From NCBI GenBank assembly GCA_023974075.1, contig CM043800.1, positions 34,620,459-34,684,458 on the forward strand: 64,000 nucleotides of DNA. The letters run 5' to 3'. The notes beneath the pieces were generated by a model, which was not told the DNA's origin, made no database searches, and was given only the letters and a program-made list of their open reading frames with translations. The position numbers were made by a program, and so were the translations under genes. This document shows, piece after piece, positions 1 to 11,113 of this stretch. Position 1 is the first letter of the stretch, and each line of letters opens with the position of its first letter. The stretch is from Chaenocephalus aceratus (lineage: Eukaryota; Chordata; Actinopteri; Perciformes; Channichthyidae).

Positions 1-56
1 TAAACACAAGTCATGTGCTTGGAAATGCTGTTCAACCATTGGTCAGACATTAAGGG

Positions 57-553
57 TGTCACAGTCTTAAGGAGAACCCAAATGCAGCACTCGAGAAACC
101 AAGGAGAATTGGTAATATCCTTTATTGGAGATTCCACTGGATCGGAGGAATACCAACCGGGCAGTATAACGCACCGGAGGACAGCGGGCAGAAGGTGAGT
201 CAGGGACAGGCAGAGGGTCAGGGAGTAAGCGAGGCGGTCAGCAATACAGGCAGGGTCGGATAACAGGCCAGGCAGGATAGTCGAGGGACAGGCAGGATCA
301 GGAAACAGGCAGAGCAGGCAGGTCGGGGACAGGCAGGGTCGGAACCGGGTAGGCAATCTAGTGTTGAACGCGGGAGAGACAAGCATGAGGCAAAGTACAA
401 TCTGGCAAAGAGTGTGTGTCAGGTGCGAGTTTAAATACTGGCAGAAGCTAATGGGTGCAGAAGAGAAAGAGAGTGAGTTAACGAGTGGGTGTGGAAAACA
501 GGTGAGACAGGTGAATGGAAAACTACTGGTGAATGATGGAGCAGACTATGACA
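57..553 (-). repeat. 3' LTR of chromovirus 1
   Basis: This 497-bp LTR starts TGTCACAG and ends CTATGACA on the plus strand, giving the TG...CA ends expected of an LTR. It matches 5033-5532 except for a C/T change and a short indel near 240. It is the 3' LTR because the coding strand is minus. Confidence 0.93.
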
Positions 554-567
554 GAACCCCCCCCTTA
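554..567 (-). promoter_or_regulatory. Polypurine tract of chromovirus 1
   Basis: The plus strand reads GAACCCCCCCCTTAA next to the 3' LTR, so the minus strand has a G-rich purine run. This is the expected plus-strand primer position. The same tract follows the matching LTR of chromovirus 2 at 11954. Confidence 0.7.
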
Positions 568-624
568 ATGGACGGCTCCTGACGTCCCTAAATGCTAATC
601 TACAGATGAAGGTGGGAGGTGGGA

Positions 625-3600
625 TTAGTACTCATCTGAAAAAGTTCTTTCCGCCTCCCTCTCCTGCCCCCTGTGGGAATCTGCATCCTCATCAGAAGCC
701 TGCCCCTCGCTGTCCTCCTCGGAAGAGCTGACGGTAAGAGGAGAGACTCTCCCTGTGTCTCTGCCCGTCAACGTGACGGTCTTAGACGGTTGCTCGGGAT
801 TACGCCGATGGAACTCCCTGATGAGCCGGGGGTCCAACACATGACGAGCTGGAACCCAACACCTCTCCTCAGGGCCGTAACCCTTCCAGTCCACCAGGTA
901 CTGGACTCCTCTTCCTCTGCGACGGGAACGAAGAAGTCGTCGGAGAGTGTACGTAGGCCCGCCGTCAATCATCCGGGGGGGTGGTGGGGGAGGGATCGCA
1001 GGAACCAAGGCACTCTCTCGGACAGGTTTGATCCTGGAAACGTGGAAGGTGGGATGGATCCGCAGAGTCCGAGGCAGTCTTAGCCTTACTGCTGCGGGAT
1101 TGATTATTCTGACAATCTCAAATGGTCCAATGAATTTAGGTGCAAGTTTCTTTGAATCCACCCGTAAAGGAATATCCCGGGAGGAAAGCCATACCTTTTG
1201 GCCCACCTGGTAGACAGGTGCTTCAGAACGTCGGCGGTTGGCAGAGGAGGCGTACCGGTTGGCCGAACAGACGAGAGTTCTCCGGGCTTGATTCCAGGTC
1301 TGTCGACAACGACGGATGAAAGCCTGGACGGACGGACAGGTAACCTCCCTCTCCAGGGCCGGAAACAGAGGGGGTTGAAGCCCGTAAGCACACTGAAATG
1401 GGGACAGCTTGGTGGCCGAACTGACCAGAGTGTTGTGGGCGTACTCGACCCAGAGCAGCTGTTTAGCCCAGGCCGCTGGGTTCTTGGAGACTATACATCG
1501 TAAGGTTGTCTCCATCTCCTGGTTCTTTCTTTCTGTCTGACCGTTGGACTGCGGATGGAAACCGGATGACAGACTGACCGTGGCCCCAAGGAGCGTGCAG
1601 AATTCCCTCCAGAACACCGAGGTAAATTGAGGACCACGATCGGAAACCACATCAGTAGGCAGCCCATGGAGCCGGAACACATGGAGCAGGACCAGCTCTG
1701 CCGTCTCTTTAGCTGAGGGGAGCTTGGGTATCGGCACAAAATGAGCCATCTTACTGAATCGGTCTACCACCGTCAAGATGGCAGTGTGTCCGTTGGACGG
1801 TGGCAGACCAGTAACAAAGTCCAAAGAAATGTGAGACCAGGGGCGATGAGGGATAGGCAGAGGTCGTAGGAGACCAGCAGGAGCTTGGTGAGAAGACTTG
1901 TTCTGATTGCAAACGGGGCAGGCATTAACAAATTCCCTGGTGTCCTCCTTAACTGTTGCCCACCAGAACCTTTGCTGGACTACCTCCCATGTGCGTTGGA
2001 TCCCAGGATGGCAGGTGAGTCTGGAGTTATGAGCCAACTGGAGAACATCAGACCTCAACGTCTGCGGAACGAACAGGCGGTTCGGAGGACAGGCACTGGG
2101 TCCCGGCTGGTCCTGCTGGGCAGCCTTGACCCTCTCCTCCACCTCCCAGATGAGGGCGGCGACGAGCTGAGAAGTCGGAAGAATGGTGTCCAAGCCCCTG
2201 GGAATGTTACCTCCCTCTCCAAACTGACGAGAAAGAGCGTCAGCCTTAATGTTCCGAGAACCAGGGCGGTAGGAGAGGGAGAAATTGAACCGAGTGAAGA
2301 AAAGGGCCCATCTAGCCTGTCGGGAATTCAGTCTGCGGGCCGACCGGATGTACTCCAAATTCTTGTGGTCGGTCCACACCAGGAAAGGTTGACTGGTCCC
2401 CTCGAGCCAGTGACGCCACTCCTCCAGAGCCAACTTCACTGCTAGCAGTTCCCGGTTTCCCACATCATAATTCCTTTCCGCTGGAGTCAAACGCTTTGAA
2501 AAGAAAGCACAGGGATGGAGTTTTTGGCTGTCCATTGCTCGCTGAGACAGGATGGCTCCCACCCCCATATCAGAAGCATCCACCTCCAAAACAAACTGTC
2601 TTACAGGATCGGGTACTCGGAGGATGGGGCCGGAGGTGAACCTCGCCTTAAGGTTCTGGAATGCCTCCTCAGCCGAGGAGGACCACTGGAACATGACCTT
2701 AGAGGAGGTCAGGGCTGTGAGAGGAGCGGCCAAGGTACTGTATCCACGAATGAACCTCCGGTAGAAGTTGGCGAACCCGAGGAACTGTTGTAGCCGCTTC
2801 CGGGAATCTGGAACCGGCCAGGAAGTGACTGCATCAACCTTGGAAGGATCCATCTCGATGCTCCCTTGTCCCACGATGTATCCCAGAAAAGAGACAGAGG
2901 ATGTGTGAAACTCGCACTTCTCCGTTTTAACAAACAGCGAGTTCTCGAGTAATCTCCTGAGAACCGCCTGGACGTGGTGCACGTGTTCTTTCAGTGTCTT
3001 GGAAAAGATCAGGATGTCATCCAAGTAAACAAACACGTGTCGGTCCAACATGTCTCGGAGCACATCATTTACCAATGCCTGGAATACTGCAGGGGCGTTG
3101 GTAAGCCCAAAAGGCATGACTAGGTACTCGTAGTGCCCCGAGGTGGTGTTGAAGGCGGTCTTCCACTCATCCCCCTCACGAATACGTACCAAGTGGTACG
3201 CGTTACGCAAGTCCAGCTTCGTGAATATGGTTGCTCCCTGCAACAACTCAAATGCAGAAGAGATAAGAGGCAGTGGGTATCGATTCTTGATTGTAATGTC
3301 ATTAAGACCCCGAAAGTCGATACAGGGCCTTAGGGTCTTGTCTTTCTTCTCTACAAAGAAGAACCCTGCGCCAGCAGGTGATGAGAACGGGCGAATAATC
3401 CCAGCCGCCAGAGCGTCATTGATATAAGTCTCCATGGAAACTCTTTCCGGAGCAGACAGGGAGTACAATCGACCCCTGGGAGGGCTGGTGCCGGGATGCA
3501 GGTCGATGGCACAGTCGTAGGGCCGGTGTGGTGGTAGGGAAGTAGCCCTCGACTTGCTGAATACTTCCTTGAAGTCCAGATATTCCGGTGGAACTCCTGT

Positions 3601-4080
3601 AACATCCAGAACTTGGCTGGGGTTCCCCGAGCGTTGAGGCGCGGCAGTCTGTTTCAGACAGATCTGATGACAAGAGGGGCTCCATCCCAAAATGGCTCCC
3701 GTCTCCCAGTCAATGTTAGGGTTGTGGCGGCGGAGCCATGGGTAACCCAGGATAAGCGGGATATGTGGAGACCGGAGAACATGAAACTGAATAGTCTCGT
3801 GATGGTTCCCAGACAGGAGCATGTGAACGGGTACAGTCTGATGAGTCACTGTCCCCAGCAGGTGACCGTCTAAGGCGTTGGCTGGAACTGGGCGAGATAA
3901 GGGAACCCGGTCTATACCCAACTGCAGCATAAGCTCTTCATCCATAATACTCGCGTCCGAACCAGAGTCAATAAAAACTGCAAGAGCCTGAGAGCTATCC
4001 GGCAATAGCAACCTGGCGTGGCTCAATGGTCTCTGAGTGGGAACAAATCCAGGGGTTTGGCTCACCAGTATGTTCCCCAT
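625..4080 (-). CDS. pol: Chromovirus 1 Pol polyprotein (protease-RT-RNase H-integrase-chromodomain)
   Basis: This 1,151-residue open frame is uninterrupted from the ATG at 4080. Numbering from an in-frame upstream Met at 4146, the motifs are as follows. The protease DSG is at about 60-62 and the RT motif YLDD at 374-377. RNase H has EVDASD near 521 and WTDHKNL near 591. The integrase zinc finger has His 706/713 and Cys 743/746. The integrase catalytic triad is D776, D835 and E872. A GPF module lies near 1008 and a chromodomain at about 1065-1115. The chromodomain guides integration by binding modified histones in this family. I chose the start at 4080 because it overlaps the gag stop as TAATG and chromovirus 2 has the same arrangement. 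All catalytic residues I can recognise are present, so this Pol may be functional. Confidence 0.92.
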   Translation of the reverse strand: MGNILVSQTPGFVPTQRPLSHARLLLPDSSQALAVFIDSGSDASIMDEELMLQLGIDRVPLSRPVPANALDGHLLGTVTHQTVPVHMLLSGNHHETIQFHVLRSPHIPLILGYPWLRRHNPNIDWETGAILGWSPSCHQICLKQTAAPQRSGNPSQVLDVTGVPPEYLDFKEVFSKSRATSLPPHRPYDCAIDLHPGTSPPRGRLYSLSAPERVSMETYINDALAAGIIRPFSSPAGAGFFFVEKKDKTLRPCIDFRGLNDITIKNRYPLPLISSAFELLQGATIFTKLDLRNAYHLVRIREGDEWKTAFNTTSGHYEYLVMPFGLTNAPAVFQALVNDVLRDMLDRHVFVYLDDILIFSKTLKEHVHHVQAVLRRLLENSLFVKTEKCEFHTSSVSFLGYIVGQGSIEMDPSKVDAVTSWPVPDSRKRLQQFLGFANFYRRFIRGYSTLAAPLTALTSSKVMFQWSSSAEEAFQNLKARFTSGPILRVPDPVRQFVLEVDASDMGVGAILSQRAMDSQKLHPCAFFSKRLTPAERNYDVGNRELLAVKLALEEWRHWLEGTSQPFLVWTDHKNLEYIRSARRLNSRQARWALFFTRFNFSLSYRPGSRNIKADALSRQFGEGGNIPRGLDTILPTSQLVAALIWEVEERVKAAQQDQPGPSACPPNRLFVPQTLRSDVLQLAHNSRLTCHPGIQRTWEVVQQRFWWATVKEDTREFVNACPVCNQNKSSHQAPAGLLRPLPIPHRPWSHISLDFVTGLPPSNGHTAILTVVDRFSKMAHFVPIPKLPSAKETAELVLLHVFRLHGLPTDVVSDRGPQFTSVFWREFCTLLGATVSLSSGFHPQSNGQTERKNQEMETTLRCIVSKNPAAWAKQLLWVEYAHNTLVSSATKLSPFQCAYGLQPPLFPALEREVTCPSVQAFIRRCRQTWNQARRTLVCSANRYASSANRRRSEAPVYQVGQKVWLSSRDIPLRVDSKKLAPKFIGPFEIVRIINPAAVRLRLPRTLRIHPTFHVSRIKPVRESALVPAIPPPPPPRMIDGGPTYTLRRLLRSRRRGRGVQYLVDWKGYGPEERCWVPARHVLDPRLIREFHRRNPEQPSKTVTLTGRDTGRVSPLTVSSSEEDSEGQASDEDADSHRGQEREAERTFSDEY

Positions 4081-5014
4081 TACTGAGCCTTGCCTTTTAC
4101 CGGGCAGTGAGAAATGAAATGGCCGGCCCGGCCGCAGTAGAGACACAGGTTACGACGTCTGCGATGCTCACGTTCCTCCAAAGTGAGGTTGGTGCGACCC
4201 ACCTGCATGGGCTCATCCCCCCCTGGTTGCGGCTCTGGAGTGAGGTGAGGAGTCGCAGCCAAACTCGGACGTCGGGGCGCCCAGGCATGTTGAACTTCCA
4301 CCGATCGTCGCTCCCGTCTCCGTGTCTGGATGCGCCGATCCATGCGGGAAGTCAGTTCAATCAACCCATCCAGTGAATTGGGCAAATCAAACGACACAAG
4401 CTCATCTTTGATGTAATCCGCCAACCCACGCAGATAGGCGTCACACTGGGCTGCAGAATTCCAGTTGCTGAGGCGGCTCCGGGTGCGAAACTCAATGGCA
4501 TAATCCACTATAGATCCATTACCCTGGCTCAGGTTCAATAGTCCTCCTGCAGCGTCTGGACCCACAGACACGGGTCCAAACACCTTGCGCAGCTCCGCAG
4601 AAAAAGCGGGGAACGAAGAGCAGGCGGGTGTTTGTTGCTCCCATTCCGCTGTGCCCCACAGTCGGGCTTTCCCAGTCAAATGATTGACCGTGAACGCCAC
4701 ACGAGCAGCTTCAGAAGCGAAAGTGTGTGGCTGCAGTGCAAACAGGATAGAACAGTTCGTAAGAAACGGGCTGCAGCCCTCCGGTTCCCCGGCATAGGAA
4801 GAGGCGCTGGAGCGGCCACTCCTGCCACTAGCTGCTGCACCGTAGCCGTTAGCTGCTGTAGCTGCGCAGCTAAATAGGTTAGCGTCTGGTCATGTGAAGA
4901 TGTAGCATGATGAGCCTCGGTGGCCAGGGCGGCTATCGAGGCTTCCTGCCTCTGGAGAGCGTCCTCAACTCTCTCGAAACGGTCTCTTGGTGAAGAGGAG
5001 TGCGCTGGGTCCAT
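4080..5014 (-). pseudogene. gag: Chromovirus 1 gag, frame broken by an internal deletion
   Basis: Gag starts at the ATG at 5014 (MDPAHSSSPRDRFERVEDA). It carries a helical, glutamine-rich N-terminus, the capsid-like stretch AARVAFTVNHLTGKARLWG, and a single CCHC zinc knuckle near its end ([14 protein letters not shown]). The first segment and the rest are in different frames. By comparison with chromovirus 2, a segment of a length not divisible by three is missing near 4790. The sushi/PEG10-like knuckle supports the Gag assignment. It ends in TAA at 4082-4080, which overlaps the pol ATG. Confidence 0.85.
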
Positions 5015-5032
5015 GTTCTGGCCAGATTGTTC
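5015..5032 (-). promoter_or_regulatory. Probable primer-binding region of chromovirus 1
   Basis: Only 18 bases separate the 5' LTR from the gag ATG. On the minus strand they read GAACAATCTGGCCAGAAC. The equivalent stretch in chromovirus 2 is nearly the same (GAACGATCTGGCCAGAA). This is where a primer-binding site should lie, but no clear TGG directly abuts the LTR, so I do not name a tRNA. Confidence 0.4.
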
Positions 5033-5532
5033 TGTCACAGTCTTAAGGAGAACCCAAATGCAGCACTCGAGAAACCAAGGAGAATTGGTAATATCCTTTA
5101 TTGGAGATTCCACTGGATCGGAGGAATACCAACTGGGCAGTATAACGCACCGGAGGACAGCGGGCAGAAGGTGAGTCAGGGACAGGCAGAGGGTCAGGGA
5201 GTAAGCGAGGCGGTCAGCGTAGATACAGGCAGGGTCGGATAACAGGCCAGGCAGGATAGTCGAGGGACAGGCAGGATCAGGAAACAGGCAGAGCAGGCAG
5301 GTCGGGGACAGGCAGGGTCGGAACCGGGTAGGCAATCTAGTGTTGAACGCGGGAGAGACAAGCATGAGGCAAAGTACAATCTGGCAAAGAGTGTGTGTCA
5401 GGTGCGAGTTTAAATACTGGCAGAAGCTAATGGGTGCAGAAGAGAAAGAGAGTGAGTTAACGAGTGGGTGTGGAAAACAGGTGAGACAGGTGAATGGAAA
5501 ACTACTGGTGAATGATGGAGCAGACTATGACA
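5033..5532 (-). repeat. 5' LTR of chromovirus 1
   Basis: This 500-bp LTR is nearly identical to 57-553, with TG...CA ends. It is followed directly by the AAGGG target duplication. As the 5' LTR on the minus strand it should hold the promoter. Confidence 0.93.
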
Positions 5533-6296
5533 AAGGGGGTAAAAACGCAAATCCCGGCAATTTCTAGCGGAGCCTCCGCCATGGAGCATCGGCACTTTCG
5601 GCAGGTTATTCTCATGCTGCTTTTAGTCTGGAGATCAACAGACACTAGCGGCCCGCGCATATGATATATAATCAGACAACGTCCGTTAAAAAACATTATT
5701 ACATGGCATTGTTGAATACTCGATTCTGATTGGTCAATTCAAAACACGTGACACGTTTTTAATCCAGAACAGACAGACCGCTGTCAAGGATTTATTGACC
5801 GTTGTTAAGGACGCTCACATCTGTACAAAGAAGTCCGTTCGATTTAACTGTATACAGTTTGGCTGAAACTGACAAGACAAGAGCGACAAGAAAACAGCGG
5901 AGAAGTAACAGGCAGAAACCCTCCTTTTTACGCAGCGGTCCAGACATAGACATCAGACGGCGACACATATTCAGTTGCCAGTTACTTTGGCATTAGGGCA
6001 GGGATATCTAGATACTTTCCAAGGTTTGACATAATGAATTGTGCTATTTTTAATGCAAGCAACGATGTTTTCAAATCTGTAATCAAAAAGGTCCTCAAAA
6101 ACGCTATCGAAGCAGTCCTGCCGTTGCTCCTCAAACAGTAACAACGGACTATTTTTCTTAGCGGATGCATGTCAATTTAAATCAATACAACTATTTTTTA
6201 AATCAATAAAATCATTTTCTAAATCCACAAAAGCATTTCAATTAATATTGGGAGTCATGTCGTTACTTTGTTGAGAATGTGGCCATGTAATAAGCG

Positions 6297-6427
6297 GGAT
6301 AATATGGGCAGCAACTTGGTCATTATGGGGAATCCGACAGGATCTAGATCCCTCCGCTTCGCGTCAGGCTCCTGATCAGCTTGTCGGTGTTCTTTTCCCC
6401 ATAATGACCGCGCTGCTGCACATTATC
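6297..6427. repeat. Imperfect palindrome inside the Harbinger-like element
   Basis: GGATAATATGGGCAGC... at 6297-6330 is mirrored by ...GCTGCTGCACATTATCC at 6395-6427. The inner arms TCATTATGGGGA and TCCCCATAATGA match perfectly. The loop has a second short pair (CCGACA and TGTCGG). The same structure recurs at about 21227-21357 in copy 2. It could be a small nested MITE or a hairpin belonging to the larger element. Confidence 0.6.
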
Positions 6428-7865
6428 CATGAGAGACGTTCTGCAGAGGAGGGGCGTTTCACCGAGGACAGGTGTTCTTACTTGTATGTAGCTGACGGAG
6501 AATTTTTACTTTACACGACACTGTTCAACACTTAATTCTGCTTTACTCTTTAACTAAACAACCGCGGATGTCTTGAAAGACTCTTTCGCTAAAGATTTTT
6601 GAAGATATCTGCGTTCTTGTGACACGTAAATACTGCGCTTCCTATGTTTTGGTGCGGACTGCGTTCACACCAGCAATGAACCGCTCCAGAGTTCGCAAGC
6701 AAGCGCTCCGAGACCACCTATTTTAGCGGACCAGAGTCCGGTTCTTTAGTTCACTTCTAGGTCTGCAACCTTTTTGACCAAAAGAGCCATTTAGCTCCTT
6801 TTTCCCAAAAAATGTTTTGTCTGGAGCCGCAAAACATATTTCATAGGTTTTTATTGTTATATCAGACAAAAACCACAGTTCTTTGCATTTATTAGGCTAT
6901 TTATTACATGATATAAAACTGTTAACCTCTAATAAGAAACAAAGAACTTTTATAAGGAGAATTAAAAATAATACACAGGCCTACTTTAAAATAAATTAAA
7001 CACAGCACTTGGGGAGTCCTCTGCACATTTGAAGGGGAAAAAAATATTATTAAATGGGCCCACTTTGAAATAAATAAAACATATATCTGCACCCTAAAAA
7101 GAGTTAAAGGTAAGAATGGAGAAACCAGCTCGAGTGCGCTAGAATTTGAAAGTACACAACCGGAAAAAATATGCCTCTTCCTTCAGACGAGGCTTGTTTG
7201 AGACAAGCAAGACTTGCGCAGACCTGCGCAGTTGCGATCAACGTCTTGCTAGTGCGTTGCATGATGGTTAGTCATTTTGTCCGACTTGCTCTGGAGGCTC
7301 GCCCACATGAGACTTTGAAATCTCGCGGGACAAAGACGCCCGCAGCCTTGAGAGCGAGGCGAGGCGAGTTGGCGCAGTTGCTCTCCACGAGCTGCGGAAG
7401 CGAAATGCTTGATGGGAAACGGCTCGCTGGTATCTCGAGCTGAGCGCTCATTGGTGGTTTTTACCACGTGCTGCTGATGAAACTCTCCAATTGGCTGGCA
7501 AAAGTTTGTTGTTGTTTTGTGTCAGTTTTATGTCGCCACATCCATTCCCATTTTTCATCATTGTTCCACAATGTTTATCATCATGAAATTAATATCTATA
7601 TATTTTATACTATACTGCTTACCGTTTTCATACTTTATATATATATCTTAGCATATTCATACACACTGTTCATACTGCTCACAGGCTGATATCTAGTGTA
7701 TTCATACCCCACTGTTTATTTATCATTCAATTAATTCTATATGTTATTCTGTAGATTGTGTACATCACTTTCCACTTCACTGCTTGTTGCACCTGGTTAG
7801 AAGCTAAACTGCATTTCGTTGTCTCAGTACCTGTAATATGTGCAATAACAATAATGTTTCTCTAT

Positions 7866-7922
7866 AAGTTAAACCAAATCATTAAAATAAAATCTATTGT
7901 AATGTAATGATTTGGTTTAACC
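7866..7922. repeat. 17-bp perfect inverted repeat (hairpin)
   Basis: GTTAAACCAAATCATTA and TAATGATTTGGTTTAAC form a perfect 17-bp stem around an AT-rich loop of about 23 bases. It lies within the hAT-like insert. It may be the core of a small palindromic MITE. Confidence 0.7.
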
Positions 7923-8197
7923 TTATTTATTGAATACATCATTTAAAATGGCAAGATTAAATCAAATTACATCCATGTTGTACACATCATAAAGCTTAAA
8001 GTGGCAGCTAAAGAATTAACACAGCAGCAGGTCTGTTCAATTCATGCTCATGAAGCTTCATGTGTGCGGATCTGAAGGGACTGATCATTTGTAGCATGTC
8101 CACCTATCAGTTTTGCAAACATTAAGAGGGAGGAGCATTTCTAATTATGGAACCCAGTCACTGGTGTGGTTCCTCATCATGACTGAATTAACAAACC

Positions 8198-8754
8198 TAT
8201 ATAAAGCAATGGAGATCACCTTTGTCTACAGTGGGTAAAATGGAATTTGTGGTGCTTACACTGCGTGATGGACAGGGAGACATCACTGTAAGAGTCTCAC
8301 AAGACATTTCCCAAAGACTACAAAATGGTGAGTAAACAACTAAATTGCATTCCAACAATCTGGATATGATTTTAAATGATGTAAATTATTTTTCAGAAAA
8401 CAGTTTAGCAGCTGCACTTATGCAGCAAGCAAGGGCTGCAACAAATGCACAAGGTAATCTATCATTTAAATCAAAAATGGTATTGTCTTTTAATGCAAAT
8501 CAAACAAATGACATATTCATGTTTATTGTAAACAAATATTTAATTTTCTCTCAATCACAGTCCCTTTAGATCATGTCCTTCTCCATACAATACATGTGGG
8601 ATTTCTATTGCATCCACTTCATCTGCAACGAAAAACGCCAACGCAATTTCCGCCATTGCAAACCCAGCCAGTCAAGCCGACTCCGAGTCCGAGCTGTCCG
8701 ACTGACGGCCCGTCCACACAGCGGCGTGCGTTGACGCTTCCCCATTCACTTTGA
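8198..8754 (+). CDS. Candidate small spliced ORF, three exons, unknown product
   Basis: A TATA box (TATATAAA, 8198-8205) lies 35 bp before an ATG at 8240. Exon 1 (8240-8327) begins MEFVVLTLRDGQGDITV and ends at GTGAGT. Exon 2 (8397-8453) follows TTTTTCAG and ends at GTAATC. Exon 3 (8561-8754) follows TCTCAATCACAG and ends in TGA. All joins are in phase 1, giving 112 residues with a proline-rich tail. The last part of exon 3 runs into the MITE at 8705. I do not recognise the product. It may be a captured host fragment or a transposon accessory gene. The matching phases and the promoter support it, but no homology was checked. Confidence 0.35.
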
Positions 8755-9023
8755 ATGGGGGTGACGTCACTTTTAGCCGAAATGCATCGTGGGAAGCGAC
8801 GTGGAGCGTAGCTGGCGTGTCTCGCAGCAAAAGTTGAGCAATGTTCAACTTTTGACGCCTCGGCGAGGCGTCAGCCAATCGAATCATATGCCAGTACAAG
8901 CTCTAGCCAATCAAACCGCTGCTTGTGTGTCAGGGGCGGGAGATTCATGTGATTGGTTGTTGGTCGAGTGTCAGACACGCCCGCCGGCAAGCGTCAACGC
9001 ACGCCGCTGTGTGGACGGGCCGT
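8705..9023. mobile_element. MITE with about 35-bp terminal inverted repeats
   Basis: ACGGCCCGTCCACACAGCGG at 8705 is the start of a perfect 35-bp inverted repeat that closes at 9023. The interior is CpG-rich with CCAAT-like motifs. The flanks TGA/TTA could be a decayed 3-bp duplication of the PIF/Harbinger type, but this is not certain. Confidence 0.7.
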
Positions 9024-10003
9024 TAAGACGAGCATTTTGACACCTCCCTCGGCTGCGATCGGCTACTCTCGTCTACTTTCGAGGCGAGCCGCAATGTGTC
9101 TCAAACAAGCCTACTTTCTTATAGAGCCCCTCCTCCAACACACACGAACGCGCACATGACCAATGAGGGCACGATATAAATTTGTGCCCAGATGGAAGGC
9201 TGACAGGCAGGTAGGCCATCCAGTTATTTTAGCCGGGCCGGCTCAGATGATTGGTCGTGCTTTTTACAGTGCTACGGCTTCCAGAGATTAATTTTTGTAT
9301 GTATTTATTGTCAAAGCATTTAATATATTCATTGCTATCGGGATGTTAAGAGCATTCCATGGAATATAACAAAAAGTGTTTTCTGAAATAAATGACATAC
9401 CCCATTGAATTATGACTGACGATCGTCAGCTGTCTTCCTCTCCCTCGTAAAGGCTGCACCACCGTTGACAACTTCTCTCTACATATCAAACATCCCTGTA
9501 AACCAGCATCGTTTGCTCTGAAAGCATACAACTCTGTCCACGCAGAATTAAATCCTGTGTTCCTCCGGTACTTTTCTTTGATTTATCCATAGCTCGCTCA
9601 TCGAGCCGGGGGTCAGGTTATTCGCCTCCAAGAAAGGGCGCTCGCGCGGGACCGGAGCAGGATGTGACGCATATTTTAGTTGACCTAATTAAAACCGTTT
9701 TGTTTTTTATTTATGTGTCACAGTATCACCTCAAAATACAACATACATTTTCAACCATGCAACAAAATATAAATAGTCCTACAAATACTTTTATTTTATT
9801 TCCTTCTTATTTTTGTCTAAGCTCAAAGGAGCCAGAGCAGAGGGCTTAAAGGGCCGCATGCGGCCCGTGGGCCGTGGGTTGCCGACCCCTGACTTAAGAG
9901 GTCTCGGACTGCGTTCACACCGACCCAAATGAACCGCACCAAGCGGCAAAACGCACCAGGATTCGATTCAACCGGACTATACAAGGCAGGTGTGAACGCA
10001 CCC

Positions 10004-10332
10004 TGAGTCTATCGTCAAGCAAATGTATTAACAGCCTGTATTAATGTTGATGGCATATCTCTTTGTCAAAAAACTCAAACTTCAGGGGAGATGCAGCATT
10101 TTGTTCATAGTGTTATAGGTTATAACGGCAAACTTGTGAAGTTGGGTTGTAATGTGTGTATATCCAGCAGCTATTGTGACTGAACTGGGTGGGTAACAGC
10201 CTGCTGCAGACATGATGACATGATCGTCAAGAAAATGGAACTTCCCTATTCCCAGTAAAAGCTTACTATTTTATCTAAAACTGGCTCTAATCCATGGTGC
10301 CTGGTTGTGTTGTGTTGCTAAACATTTGCTTG
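10004..10332. repeat. Tandem-unit flank, copy 1
   Basis: This stretch (starting TGAGTCTATCGTCAAGC) matches 21792-22124 and 25010-25340 almost exactly. It lies downstream of gene C. No open frame or RNA gene was seen. It is part of the duplicated unit that carries the apolipoprotein genes. Confidence 0.85.
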
Positions 10333-11113
10333 CTATTTGTTGATCATCTGGAGGGTGTCATCAGCTGTCTCTGTTGCCTTGGCGGCATAGTCCCAGAAGG
10401 CCTCAGTCAGCAATTCAATCTGTGGCTTGGGTGCATCAGCATATAAGATGTTGGCATTGCAGCCTGTTGAACAGACAGAAAAAACTGTTTTGAAGAACAG
10501 TTGGAAGGTTCAAAATATTTCAGAGTGTTTTCAGGTATTTTAACACAAACAATATTCCGAAGGAGGTAAAGTGGCACTCATACTGATCTTCCAAATCCCA
10601 GAGTCATGTGTGAGTGTGTGTGAATGAGCATTAGGTTAGATGATGAGCAGTCTAGCTCCTTATGTGGTCACCCATACAAGGTTCCATATCAGTACACACC
10701 AGTGTATTAATGTGTGTGTGAATCGGTTAATTTCCCATCCAAGGAATTGCTGGGTGGACCAATGATTTCAATGGTCCAAAAATCTCATTGCAATTCTATA
10801 TTTTTCCTTGAAGTCTTTTGATTTGAGCATACCAGTTGATGTCACGCTCCAAAACGGGATATTTTTCCACCATACTCACCAGTGAAAACGGCAAGGACGA
10901 GCACAACAAGGACCTTCATGGCTCTTATATCTTAATAACAAGGAGATACAAAGATAGTTAGCAAAGCATGTTCACTGAGATTTAGTTTAAAAAGAAAAAA
11001 TTCAGAAGCTACTCCGAGGCAATCCTTCATCATCTCACCTGAGTTTGTTGTTGTATCTACAAATCCACTTGGCACTGCTTGTGTTGAGCTGGTGAGGTTC
11101 TGCAGTTTATAAA
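10333..11113 (-). pseudogene. Gene C: truncated apolipoprotein A-IV-like gene (last exon lost)
   Basis: The TATA box (minus-strand CTTTATAAAC near 11105-11113), first exon with its donor (GTGAGA after 11039), and signal-peptide exon (10880-10919, MKVLVVLVLAVFTG) are preserved and almost identical to gene B. Exon 3 starts at 10463 (CNANILYADAPKPQIE...). It keeps only its first two thirds and then runs into unrelated flank sequence with an immediate TAG (10335-10333). The 565-bp final exon that encodes the amphipathic helices is gone. The spliced product would be a secreted peptide of about 57 residues. I read it as a deletion pseudogene that could still be transcribed. Confidence 0.85.

Larger units (their letters stand above)
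57..5532 (-). mobile_element. Ty3/gypsy chromovirus 1, full length, minus strand
   Basis: Two near-identical LTRs (57-553 and 5033-5532) flank gag and pol on the minus strand. The target duplication AAGGG is at 52-56 and 5533-5537. The unoccupied paralogous site at about 20452-20470 reads ATTAAGGGGGTAAAAAC, with one AAGGG, which proves the boundaries. The gene order protease, reverse transcriptase, RNase H, integrase, chromodomain identifies a chromovirus. The LTRs differ by about one substitution and one short indel, so the insertion is young. Pol is open throughout. Gag carries a frame-breaking deletion. Confidence 0.95.
7191..9111. mobile_element. Putative 1.9-kb element with 15-bp perfect inverted ends
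   Basis: GGCTTGTTTGAGACA at 7191-7205 is exactly reverse-complemented at 9097-9111. Both flanks are GC-rich and CpG-rich, unlike the AT-rich interior. The interior holds a TATA box and a three-exon open frame (8198-8754), and a smaller MITE. No convincing target duplication was seen, so the element boundary is an inference. Confidence 0.4.
6757..9891. mobile_element. hAT-like insertion, 3.1 kb, with nested elements
   Basis: Copy 2 (near 21678-21690) reads GTTCACTTAAGAGG without interruption. Here the same site is split between ACTT (6753-6756) and ACTTAAGAGG (9892 on). The ends are CTAGGTCTGCAACC and GGTTGCCGACCCCTG, which resemble hAT termini of the CAGGGGTCGGCAACC type. Only a 4-bp duplication is visible, so the left end may have lost a few bases. 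Sequence such as 'aaaagagccatttagctcc' near the left end and the reciprocal GCGGCCCGTGGG near the right fit a Charlie-like hAT. No transposase frame remains. Confidence 0.65.
1..10003. mobile_element. Harbinger-like non-autonomous element, copy 1 (left end outside window, interrupted twice)
   Basis: Bases 1-56, 5538-6756 and 9892-10003 together match the uninterrupted copy at 20309-21791 almost base for base. The right terminus reads GGTGTGAACGCACCC and is followed by TGA. The left terminus lies before the window. A chromovirus (57-5532) and a hAT-like insert (6757-9891) sit inside it. No long reading frame of its own is seen, so it is non-autonomous. Assignment to PIF/Harbinger rests on the 3-bp target duplication and the GGGTGC-type terminal repeat, best seen in copy 2. 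Confidence 0.6.

Noticed and set aside
4071..4080. GGGGAAC after the pol ATG, similar to the PEG10 slippery site
   Set aside because: It lies downstream of the gag stop and is GGGGAGT in chromovirus 2, so it cannot serve as the gag frameshift site.
7171..7443. 90-residue frame in CpG-rich DNA
   Set aside because: No domain or codon pattern is convincing, and it spans the inverted end of a transposon-like element.
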